A DNA stretch of 10,398 nt from CAYSPT01 sp964432985 (lineage in GTDB: Bacteria > Muiribacteriota > CAYSPT01): assembly GCA_964432985.1 (NCBI GenBank), contig CAYSPT010000111.1:1-10398 (forward strand). Reading direction: 5' to 3'. Positions 1 through 6,231 of this stretch are shown one piece after another. The notes beneath the pieces are model-generated. The model was not told where the DNA came from. It did not search any database and saw only the letters and a list, made by a program, of their open reading frames with translations. Each line of letters starts with the position of its first letter. Positions within the stretch are counted from its first letter, which is position 1. A program made the translations under genes and the position numbers.

Positions 1-1365
1 ACAGATGACTCCATAGCCGTGTCCGAAGAAAAGCTGGAAATGGGAAAAACCTATATCTGGTCCGTCCGGGAGAGGGAGAGCCTGGAGAAGGTTCCGGAAG
101 GCGATTTCGGGGCCCGGTACACCTTCACCATCGGCAAAGGCACGGGTAAGGACGCGGAAAAATTCGTGAAGACCGGGGCCACCCTGGTGGTACCGGTTGA
201 GTTCTCTGACTACACCTATGCCGGCAAGGGATCCCCCGATTACCGGGCGGAGATCTCCCGCAAGATGGACGGGCTCAGGGAGTACTTCCGTATTCTGTCC
301 CGCAGCGCCCCGGCGGTGGACGAGCAGACCTCCTACGATATCGCTCCCCTGGTTCACATCGACAAGCCGCTCAAGCACTACGGCCGCGACCGCAAGATCT
401 TCGGCAAGTCGTTCACCGACTCGGGAGACTTCTTCCCGGGCCACATGGGGGCCATCATGATGAAGCGGGTGGCGGTGAAGGAGACCTTCCGCAATGGTGT
501 CCCGGTAAACAAGTACGATCACGTCATTTACCTCACTCCCGGTGACGCCGGGTACACCGACGACGACCGCTTCTGGCCCCACAGCGTGGCAGGCACCCCC
601 CGCAACATGTTCTACATCCCCCGGGTCCACCTGGTGGTGGGGATATTCTTCACCGGTATCGTCCAGGGCATCAAGGTGAACACCGGTACCTTCTGCCACG
701 AGTTCGGGCACCAGTTCGGCTTGCCCGACCTCTACCCCTACGATCCGATCATCAAGACCAAGTGGTTCTCCATCGGCGGTTCGCCGAAGCGTGACCTGGG
801 CCTCTTCGGTCTCATGGCCAGCGGTAATCATTACGGCGAGACCGGAATCGGGATGTGCTCTCTTTCAAAAAAACGCTCCTACAGCGGCGCCGCCAAGAAG
901 AAGAACTGGATAAAAGACCAGGTGGAGTATGTCACCGAATCCGGCCAATACACCCTGTCCTCACGTGATTCCCACCTCGGAACCACCGGACTGGTGGTTG
1001 ATATCCCGGGAACATCGAAGACCTCCGACTGCTATATGGTGGAGCTCTTCGACCGGAAACGCATTGACAAGGATATGGTAGCTTACGGCCGGATCGAAGG
1101 GCGGTTTTCCAGGCTCAACGCCGGGGTGTTCATCTACCGGGCCAACTCGGACAATGTGGACCGGATCAAAACCCTTCGGGTAGAGCCGTTCTTCGAGGAC
1201 AAGGCCGAGAACGAGCAGGTCTACGAAGGCGAACGCTACTTCCTGGCCGGCGGCACTTTCCCCTCCGGCGGGGTACCCAATCTTGGTGTGATGATCAAGG
1301 TCGAGTCGCTCCAGGACATGGGCGATCATTGGGAGGCTGTTATTGGCATCAGCATGCTGAAGTAG
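1..1365 (+). CDS. M6 (immune inhibitor A-like) family metalloprotease, 5' partial
   Basis: A secreted-type zinc metalloprotease. The frame is open to base 1 with no stop, so the true start and any signal peptide lie upstream; the GTG at 19 is probably internal. The zinc site is visible at 697-729 as HEFGHQFGLPD, the HExxHxxGxxD form of InhA-like M6 peptidases, where the two His bind zinc and the Glu is catalytic. Other M6 features are the strand LVVPVEFSDY (184-213), which opens the catalytic domain, GLFGLMASG after the zinc site (about 802-828), and a lysine-rich segment leading to NWIKDQVEYV. A beta-rich C-terminal part (about 940-1360) resembles the usual M6 tail. No sorting signal is seen at the C-terminus. 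The gene favours C- and G-ending codons more than its neighbours. It is followed by a likely terminator, so it is a separate unit from the next gene. The family is clear; the substrate is unknown. Confidence 0.85.
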   Translation, partial: TDDSIAVSEEKLEMGKTYIWSVRERESLEKVPEGDFGARYTFTIGKGTGKDAEKFVKTGATLVVPVEFSDYTYAGKGSPDYRAEISRKMDGLREYFRILSRSAPAVDEQTSYDIAPLVHIDKPLKHYGRDRKIFGKSFTDSGDFFPGHMGAIMMKRVAVKETFRNGVPVNKYDHVIYLTPGDAGYTDDDRFWPHSVAGTPRNMFYIPRVHLVVGIFFTGIVQGIKVNTGTFCHEFGHQFGLPDLYPYDPIIKTKWFSIGGSPKRDLGLFGLMASGNHYGETGIGMCSLSKKRSYSGAAKKKNWIKDQVEYVTESGQYTLSSRDSHLGTTGLVVDIPGTSKTSDCYMVELFDRKRIDKDMVAYGRIEGRFSRLNAGVFIYRANSDNVDRIKTLRVEPFFEDKAENEQVYEGERYFLAGGTFPSGGVPNLGVMIKVESLQDMGDHWEAVIGISMLK

Positions 1366-1369
1366 CCCC

Positions 1370-1406
1370 CGGCCTACGCATTATGCAGGCCGAACGTTTC
1401 TCTTTC
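1370..1406 (+). terminator. Probable intrinsic terminator of the M6 protease gene
   Basis: CGGCCT (1370-1375) pairs with AGGCCG (1387-1392). Inside it, GCA (1378-1380) pairs with TGC (1384-1386) around a TTA loop, with a two-base bulge (AC) on the left arm. A T-rich stretch with three C interruptions follows at 1397-1406. It begins 4 bases after the protease stop codon. The T tract is imperfect, so the terminator may be weak. Confidence 0.5.
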
Positions 1407-1454
1407 GATTCTAAAGTCTTTGATTTTCACATCCGTGCGGTGAGTGGGAAATTA

Positions 1455-1463
1455 TGCTAGAAT
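1455..1463 (+). promoter_or_regulatory. Candidate extended -10 promoter element
   Basis: TGCTAGAAT matches the TGnTAnnnT extended -10 form, but no good -35 box lies 16-18 bases upstream. It abuts the ATG at 1464. A start point about 7 bases downstream would fall at 1470, which is an in-frame GTG codon. It supports a promoter between the terminator and the next gene, but on the -10 match alone. Confidence 0.35.
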
Positions 1464-2795
1464 ATGATTGTGATCTCCGCACGAGCGAACGACAATAATC
1501 TGTGTCTTCTTTTCAAGGCAGCCATCATCATGGCGGTGATGGTCGTATCTTTATTCCCATCACGGTGCTTTTCCCGCGGTCGGTTTCTGCCTAAATCAAC
1601 ACCGGCCTTCATCGATTCCAACCACTTCGTCCTGGTGGGAACAGAGACGAATTCGGAAACCGGAGCGGAACAGCGATTTGCTGCGGTAGTCGATGTCAGG
1701 CCCGACCAGCGCCGGGCAACAGTAACGTATCTGGAAAACCTGGTGCTCTGGGACCTGGTCAATTCTCCCTCTAGTGGTCTTCTGGCCGCCCGCTTTCAGC
1801 CGGGAGCGGACTCCATCCCCCGGGGATCCGCGGCCCTGATGGGAATTTCGCTGGAGATATCCTCCGGGCAGGTGTTGGCCTTGATGGAAAATTCGTCTTC
1901 CCAGGTTCTTCCTCAGGGAGTTTCGCTGCCTCTTTCCATCAGTGGTGGAGAGAACGAGTATCACCTGACGCAGTATGCTCTTTCGAAGACGTCTCTGGTG
2001 TATCAGGCCGGGGGGATGCTGTGGATCAGGGATCTTGCCGTTGACGCCGTGTCCGCTCCGCTGTTTGCCGTTACGGATCCGGATTTTCTGTTTTCTTCCC
2101 CCCGTTTTCTGCCGGGAGGAGACGGAGTAGTTTTTCTGGCGTACCGTATGGGACAGGTGAGCCTTATGTTGTGGCAGCGGCACGAAGAAGCGATACGTAC
2201 CCTGGCGGCTTTCGATCACCTGGAGGAGTGGGAAGTCCCCTCTCCCTGGACGGATGTTTTGGGTGAGCGGTTGAGGAGTTTCGCCGTACATCCTTTAAGC
2301 GGTGAGATAACCTATTCGGCCCCGGGGGGACTGTACGTGGTTTCACCCGAATCACCCCCGTCAACCAGGAAGATCGTGACCTGTGAGCAGGGTTGGCTAT
2401 TCGATCCGGCCTGGTCTTCTGACGGCCGTTATCTGGCCTATTCACACCTGTTTAAAGACGGGCAGTCCCGGATCTCCCTTTATGAAGCTGAGCCCGACAG
2501 GACACGTGTAGTGTCAGGTCAAGGGCCCCGTTGCTTCAACCCCGTCTGGTCTCCCGGTGGACGCTACCTGGTGTGGCTTGATTTTCTTTATGTGGAAGCG
2601 CTGATGGAGCGGGGGTTCGTACCTCGTATACTCGAGTTGGCCGATGACGGTCATAATCCTGTCTTTCTGACCGACGAAGACTACTTTCTCCGGGGTGACA
2701 TTCTCCTGGAGGAAGGCAGGATCAAAGAAGCCGGTATCTGTTACCGGGAGTACGCCGGAGAGACGTTGGCCGCCCTGGGGCATGACCGGCTGCTT
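1464..2795 (+). CDS. Exported beta-propeller (TolB/PD40-like) protein with start of TPR region; 3' end lost in assembly gap
   Basis: The first 444 codons of what is most likely one gene continuing after the N gap. The N-terminus has a lysine (K18) followed by a hydrophobic stretch (residues 19-31), suggesting a signal peptide or membrane anchor; no convincing lipobox is seen. Propeller blades of the PD40/TolB type show as repeated 'P-x-[WF]-S/L-P-x-G-x-Y/V' strands at residues about 211-228, 313-328 (FDPAWSSDGRYLAYS) and 358-373 (FNPVWSPGGRYLVW). At 406-434 (DYFLRGDILLEEGRIKEAG and onward) the sequence changes to a TPR-like helix pair, which fits the TPR repeats beyond the gap. No Shine-Dalgarno sequence stands before ATG 1464; GTG 1470 or ATG 1530 are possible alternatives, though ATG 1530 would drop the lysine. 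Such propeller-TPR proteins usually mediate protein contacts in the periplasm. The specific role is unknown. Confidence 0.7.
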
Positions 2796-2895
2796 NNNNN
2801 NNNNNNNNNNNNNNNNNNNNNNNNNNNNNNNNNNNNNNNNNNNNNNNNNNNNNNNNNNNNNNNNNNNNNNNNNNNNNNNNNNNNNNNNNNNNNNN
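2796..2895. other. Assembly gap of exactly 100 N
   Basis: One hundred consecutive N, the conventional placeholder for a scaffold join of unknown length. The coding frame to its left (frame of 1464) and to its right (frame of 2896) differ by one base across it, so the true missing length need not be 100. Confidence 0.98.
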
Positions 2896-3711
2896 TCCGC
2901 CGGGTCCGTCGACCTTCCTTTCATCCGTAAAGGGGTGGAATTACTCCTGCGTCTGAATGATCCGGAACAAGCTGTTGCCAGGGTGCTCTCGTTCTCAACC
3001 GCCTTGCAAGAGCCGTGGCAGAAACTGGAACTGAGCTATGAAATGGTCACGCTTTTCAAGCGGGCCGGTTATTCCGATATCGTGCTTGAACTGCTCGAAT
3101 CGCGCTCGGTGGAGCAGGGTGATGATCTGGCTGTGGTGCTGATGTCGCTGGGGCAGATATACCTGGACCGCCGGCGTATCCGGGAAGGTGTGGACTCGTA
3201 CGAAAAAGCCTTGGAACTGCTCGGATATCCTGGCAAACTGGTTGTTTCAGCAGCACGGATATTCTCTCGTCTGGGTGAAGACTCCCGTGCTTTGCTTTTG
3301 CTTTCCACGGCCGAGTCGGAACTTGCTAAAACGGGCGTGTTCGATTATGACTGCTCGCTGATGAAAGCAAATTTACTGCTCGATCTGGGCCGTGAGAACA
3401 AGGGGAAAAAATTACTGGAAGGCCTGATATCCCGTGTTCCTGAGCGACGGGAGGCGTATCTGGCCCTGGCTGACTACTATCTCCAAAAACAGCATCCGGC
3501 GAAGGCGCTGGATATTGCAGACCGGATCCTGGCGCGTTTCGGCCGGAAACCCTCCCTGGTGCTCAAGAGGGTGAAGGCGCTCATCCTGCTTGAACGTTTC
3601 GAAGAAGCACGAAACCAGTTGTTTGGAGTTCTTCCTCAAGTAAACGAGAAGTCCCGCAGTGACCTCCAACCCCTCATCGATTTCCTCCAGCAACAGGCAC
3701 GAGAAAACTGA
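2896..3711 (+). CDS. TPR-repeat protein, 5' end lost in assembly gap (probable C-terminal half of the propeller-TPR gene)
   Basis: 271 codons run from the gap to the TGA at 3709-3711. The sequence is nearly all helical repeat. TPR-like units lie at residues about 78-109 (with LGQIYLDRRRIREGVDSYEKA, a clear TPR helix pair), 113-144, 150-182, 186-218 (AYLALADYYLQKQHPAKALD) and 220-252, ending in a Gln-rich helix. No start codon with a ribosome binding site is seen after the gap, and the left piece already enters a TPR unit, so a single protein with an N-terminal propeller and C-terminal TPR superhelix is the simplest reading. The alternative is two adjacent genes. The role is probably scaffolding or protein binding; no catalytic motif is visible. 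Confidence 0.7.
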   Translation, partial: SAGSVDLPFIRKGVELLLRLNDPEQAVARVLSFSTALQEPWQKLELSYEMVTLFKRAGYSDIVLELLESRSVEQGDDLAVVLMSLGQIYLDRRRIREGVDSYEKALELLGYPGKLVVSAARIFSRLGEDSRALLLLSTAESELAKTGVFDYDCSLMKANLLLDLGRENKGKKLLEGLISRVPERREAYLALADYYLQKQHPAKALDIADRILARFGRKPSLVLKRVKALILLERFEEARNQLFGVLPQVNEKSRSDLQPLIDFLQQQAREN

Positions 3712-3729
3712 CGCACGGCTTCGTGGCTT

Positions 3730-3744
3730 CGCAGCGGTGCTGCG
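3730..3744. repeat. Perfect 6-bp inverted repeat in the promoter spacer of yggS
   Basis: CGCAGC (3730-3735) and GCTGCG (3739-3744) are separated by GGT. The repeat lies immediately before the extended -10 of the yggS promoter, where the spacer would be. No T-run follows, so it is not a standard terminator. It could be an operator or a weak hairpin ending the upstream transcript. A short direct repeat, GGCTTCG (3717-3723 and 3725-3731), lies just before it. Confidence 0.4.
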
Positions 3745-3753
3745 TGGTATAAT
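3745..3753 (+). promoter_or_regulatory. Extended -10 promoter of the yggS operon
   Basis: TGGTATAAT is a perfect extended -10 (TGn plus consensus TATAAT). The -35 position holds no good match (GGCTTC or TGGCTT), as is common for extended -10 promoters. Transcription should begin around 3758-3760, only about 4-6 bases before the ATG at 3764. Confidence 0.7.
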
Positions 3754-3763
3754 ATCTAAATCT

Positions 3764-4459
3764 ATGTCATCACTACAGAAAAACCTTGTTTCCATACAAA
3801 ACCGTGTAGAGGCCGCTTGCATCCGGGCAGGGAGAAACCTGTCAGAAGTGCAAATTGTTGCTATTTCCAAAACAGTCGGACACGCGCGGATTTCCGAAGC
3901 GATGCAGGTAGGGCTGTACGATATCGGGGAGAATCGTGTTCAGGAAATGCTCGAAAAAATGGACAACCTGGTTTCACTTCCCATCAGGTGGCATTTAGTT
4001 GGTCACCTGCAGTCAAACAAGGTCAAATACATACTGGGCAGGGTGCACTTGATTCACTCTCTCGACAGTTTATCGGTGGTGCGGCAGGTTGAAAAATGGG
4101 GCGCCAAAAGAGGAGAGACCGTAAAAGCACTCATCCAGGTCAACGTTTCCGGTGAACAGACCAAATCTGGTCTGACGCCCGGTGAGGTCGCCTCTTTTCT
4201 CGAAGAGTTGCGCGCCTGCCGGTATCTGGTGCCATCCGGATTTATGACTATTGCGTCGTTTACTGATGATCATGACCTCATCAGGCGTGAATTCCGGACC
4301 CTGCGTTCATTGAGAGATGAATTGATCGAGCAGAAACCGCACTGGGCGGGATTGAAACTTTTGTCTATGGGTATGACCGATGATTTCGAGATTGCCATTG
4401 AAGAAGGTGCACATTTGATAAGAATCGGCCGTGCTCTGTTCGGGGAAAGAGCGAGCTGA
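3764..4459 (+). CDS. yggS: YggS/YlmE (PLPBP) family pyridoxal phosphate-binding protein
   Basis: 231 residues, the usual size for this family, which binds PLP in a single TIM-barrel domain and helps control vitamin B6 and amino acid pools; no enzyme activity is established for it. Visible family motifs: VAISKT with K36 as the expected PLP Schiff-base lysine, GENRVQE (55-61), WHLVGHLQSNK (76-86), VNVSGEQTKSG (127-137), SMGMTDDFE (201-209) and RIGRALFGER (220-229), the last two forming the phosphate-binding end of the barrel. The start is ATG 3764, because residues from here on match the family and sequence further upstream overlaps the TPR gene. There is no Shine-Dalgarno sequence and the promoter -10 ends 10 bases before the ATG, so the mRNA is probably leaderless or nearly so. 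It is the first gene of the operon and corresponds to ylmE of the Bacillus division cluster. Confidence 0.95.
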   Translation: MSSLQKNLVSIQNRVEAACIRAGRNLSEVQIVAISKTVGHARISEAMQVGLYDIGENRVQEMLEKMDNLVSLPIRWHLVGHLQSNKVKYILGRVHLIHSLDSLSVVRQVEKWGAKRGETVKALIQVNVSGEQTKSGLTPGEVASFLEELRACRYLVPSGFMTIASFTDDHDLIRREFRTLRSLRDELIEQKPHWAGLKLLSMGMTDDFEIAIEEGAHLIRIGRALFGERAS

Positions 4460-4460
4460 T

Positions 4461-4733
4461 ATGGGACCTGGAGCGGAATTGGCCCATCTGGCAACGATTT
4501 TTTTCCGGGTGCTGGAACTGTTGATCGTGATCAGGATTCTGTTTTCCTGGCTCCCGGGTCTTCGTAATAATGATTTCTACAAATTTGTGTTCGGCCTGAC
4601 CGAACCGCTTCTGAAGCCGTTTAGAAAAGCGTTGATGTTCGGATCGATGGGAATTGACCTGTCACCAATAATAGTGTTTTTCATACTCCAGTTTCTGGAA
4701 AAGGTCATTACAGGACTGCTGCTTGGAAGGTGA
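4461..4733 (+). CDS. yggT: YggT/YlmG family integral membrane protein
   Basis: 90 residues with two hydrophobic segments at about 8-31 and 64-88, matching the two-helix YggT form. Family marks include VIRILFSWLP in the first helix, LTEPLLKPFR (46-55) between the helices, and GIDLSPIIVFFIL (64-76) entering the second. The family lies in the cytoplasmic membrane; Bacillus ylmG sits in the division cluster, and plant plastid relatives affect nucleoid and thylakoid organisation. ATG 4461 is preferred: it is one base after the yggS stop (TGATATG), with a purine-rich GGGGAAAGAG upstream. In-frame GTG 4431 would overlap yggS and add a polar extension. Translation is probably coupled to yggS. Confidence 0.92.
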   Translation: MGPGAELAHLATIFFRVLELLIVIRILFSWLPGLRNNDFYKFVFGLTEPLLKPFRKALMFGSMGIDLSPIIVFFILQFLEKVITGLLLGR

Positions 4734-4735
4734 GG

Positions 4736-4743
4736 AAGGAGGT
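4736..4743 (+). promoter_or_regulatory. Strong ribosome binding site for divIVA
   Basis: AAGGAGGT is a full-length anti-16S match, 9 bases before ATG 4753 and just after the yggT stop (4731-4733). It fixes ATG 4753 as the divIVA start rather than the in-frame TTG at 4723. It is the strongest Shine-Dalgarno sequence in the window and suggests high translation of divIVA. Confidence 0.8.
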
Positions 4744-4752
4744 CCGGAAGGA

Positions 4753-5289
4753 ATGGGACTGACACCGCTTGAAATATATCAGATGGAGTTCACTAAGGGA
4801 TTCCGGGGTTATGAACCCGCTGAAGTCGACGAGTTCAAGAAGACTGTCGGCAAGGACTACGAGGGGCTGGCCCAGGAAAACCGTAAGCTCAAGGATGAGG
4901 TTGCTCGTCTAAAAGAGCAGATGAAAGACTACATCGAAAAGGAAAAAAACATGTCGCAGGCGATGGTGGCCGCGCAGAAAACCTCGGGCGAGATCAAGAT
5001 GCACGCCGAAAAGGAAGCCGAGTTGATCATCAAGCAGGCTGAAATGAACGCTGAAAAAATGATCGAAGACGCCCGCCTGGAGGCACGGGACATCCTGAGG
5101 GAGATCCACAGTCTGAAGAAGCAGCGCAAGATGTTGAGGATAGAATTGAGAAACGTCCTCGATTCGTTCTACGCTGTTCTCAACATAGACCAGGAGAATA
5201 GTCCGGACTCCGGACCGAACACTCCTCAGAGGAAGAAATCCGCCAGGAAAAGGGCTGTTAAAAAAGCCGGGTCACATTCCAAATCGTGA
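4753..5289 (+). CDS. divIVA: DivIVA domain-containing cell pole/septum scaffold protein
   Basis: 178 residues. The N-terminal lipid-binding domain (1-about 40) reads MGLTPLEIYQMEFTKGFRGY and then EPAEVDEF, the classic DivIVA form. F17 and R18 fall at the same positions as the residues that insert into curved membrane in Bacillus subtilis DivIVA. Residues about 35-145 form a long coiled coil rich in E, K, A and L, which drives oligomerisation. The C-terminal 29 residues (150-178) are unusual: a Ser/Pro linker followed by a strongly basic tail (QRKKSARKRAVKKA). Together with yggS and yggT upstream and ileS downstream, it keeps the Bacillus gene order. It probably marks poles or the septum; a nucleoid- or lipid-binding role of the basic tail is inference. 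Confidence 0.93.
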   Translation: MGLTPLEIYQMEFTKGFRGYEPAEVDEFKKTVGKDYEGLAQENRKLKDEVARLKEQMKDYIEKEKNMSQAMVAAQKTSGEIKMHAEKEAELIIKQAEMNAEKMIEDARLEARDILREIHSLKKQRKMLRIELRNVLDSFYAVLNIDQENSPDSGPNTPQRKKSARKRAVKKAGSHSKS

Positions 5290-5311
5290 TTAGTGACGGG
5301 GAGCGATAGTC

Positions 5312-6163
5312 GTGAAAAGGAAAAAAGGATATTTTGACCAACTCGGCGCAGCGGCGGCCAATTTGAGGAAAAAAGGAGTTGGTGCTCCGGCCGTGGCAGT
5401 GTTCAGCAGTTCGGCTTTCAGACCGTTATCCGCCTGCCTGGTGGAAGAATCTGCAATCGATTTTGCGGATATTGCCTGCCTGCCGCATTCGCCGGCAGGA
5501 ACCCCACCTACCGGAACGATCAGGTTCGGCCATCTCAAAGACAGTGACATTACGTTGTGTGCCGTTGAGGGACGCCTTCCGTTAAGCGAAGGGTACGGAG
5601 CTGCTGATACCGCTTTTCTCGTACGGTTGGCCGGGCTGCTCGGGGCCGAAACGGGGATATTCATCTCTTCGGGTTTTGGCCTGAATCCGGATTTCGCCAT
5701 GGGTGACCTGCTTCTGGTTGCCGATCACATCAACTTCACCGGTGCCGATCCGCTGAGGGGTCTCGACGATGAACGGGCCGGTCCTAAACTGCTCGACATG
5801 ACCGAAGCCTACAACCAGGATTTGATCGGGATAGCTGAGGAGCTGGGAATTGAGTTGAGGATCAGGGCTCATCGTGGTACGATCCTGAGCTGTGCAGGTC
5901 CGACACTGCCGACCAGAGCGGAATACCGCTTCTACCGGTCGTGCGGCGCGGATGCTGTCGAGAGCTCCTCCTTCGCCGTGGAAACTTCTGCTGCCCTGGC
6001 TTCGGAAATGGATGTTCTGGGTGTGGTGGTTTTACTGGAGATCGAACCTCCCGATTTTCTCGGACCGGTAACAATCGAACAGATAATGACCATTGAAAAT
6101 TCCCGCCAGCCGGATGTCGGCCGGCTGATTGAATCGGTGATAGAGCGGTTTCGCACAACATAA
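5312..6163 (+). CDS. Divergent purine nucleoside phosphorylase-like protein with eroded active site
   Basis: 283 residues, the normal length for the trimeric PNP/MTAP (PNP_UDP_1) family. The fold is recognisable from GRLPLSEGY (87-95, cf. GRxHxYEGY), GLNPDF.MGDLLLVADHINFTG (123-143), DPLRGLDDE (146-154) and GADAV (212-216). Start GTG 5312 has GGGGAG 8 bases upstream. Many residues that bind substrate in human PNP are changed. The GSGLG phosphate loop is replaced by FSSSAF (31-36). The His and Tyr of HxYEGY are Pro90 and Ser92, though Arg88 and Glu93 remain. NAAGG became SSGFG (119-123), GPSFET became GPTLPT (196-201), GMST became ESSS (217-220), and the ITN segment with the catalytic Asn became LLEIE (241-245). 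It lies 22 bases after divIVA and 68 before mtnA, so it occupies the phosphorylase slot of an MTA-salvage set. It could be a phosphorylase of altered specificity, a binding protein or a pseudoenzyme. Confidence 0.75.
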   Translation: MKRKKGYFDQLGAAAANLRKKGVGAPAVAVFSSSAFRPLSACLVEESAIDFADIACLPHSPAGTPPTGTIRFGHLKDSDITLCAVEGRLPLSEGYGAADTAFLVRLAGLLGAETGIFISSGFGLNPDFAMGDLLLVADHINFTGADPLRGLDDERAGPKLLDMTEAYNQDLIGIAEELGIELRIRAHRGTILSCAGPTLPTRAEYRFYRSCGADAVESSSFAVETSAALASEMDVLGVVVLLEIEPPDFLGPVTIEQIMTIENSRQPDVGRLIESVIERFRTT

Positions 6164-6166
6164 GCT

Positions 6167-6181
6167 CCCCGTAAAACGGGG
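6167..6181 (+). other. Perfect 6-bp hairpin between the PNP-like gene and mtnA
   Basis: CCCCGT (6167-6172), AAA, ACGGGG (6176-6181), beginning 4 bases after the PNP-like stop codon. An A-rich stretch (CAAAATAAA), not a T run, follows, so on the + strand it is not a standard terminator. It may protect the upstream mRNA end or attenuate partially. The rest of the gap (6182-6231) holds only the mtnA ribosome binding site. Confidence 0.45.
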
Positions 6182-6231
6182 CAAAATAAACGCTCTGGCT
6201 ATAAGGGTTGATAAGAAAAGGTGATGCGTGC

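Noticed and set aside
1596..2291. Antisense open frame of about 231 codons opposite the propeller gene
   Set aside because: The product is rich in Arg, Gln and Gly without domain features, typical of a shadow frame in GC-rich coding DNA.
3659..3763. Upstream GTG extension of yggS from 3659
   Set aside because: It overlaps the end of the TPR gene, lies before the promoter -10, and the added residues do not resemble the family.
6167..6181. Intrinsic terminator after the PNP-like gene
   Set aside because: The hairpin is perfect but is followed by A-rich sequence, not a T run, on the coding strand; it is kept only as a hairpin.
6200..6205. TATAAG as a possible internal promoter before mtnA
   Set aside because: No -35 match at 17 bases, the TG is at the wrong spacing for an extended -10, and the 68-base gap is compatible with read-through in one operon.
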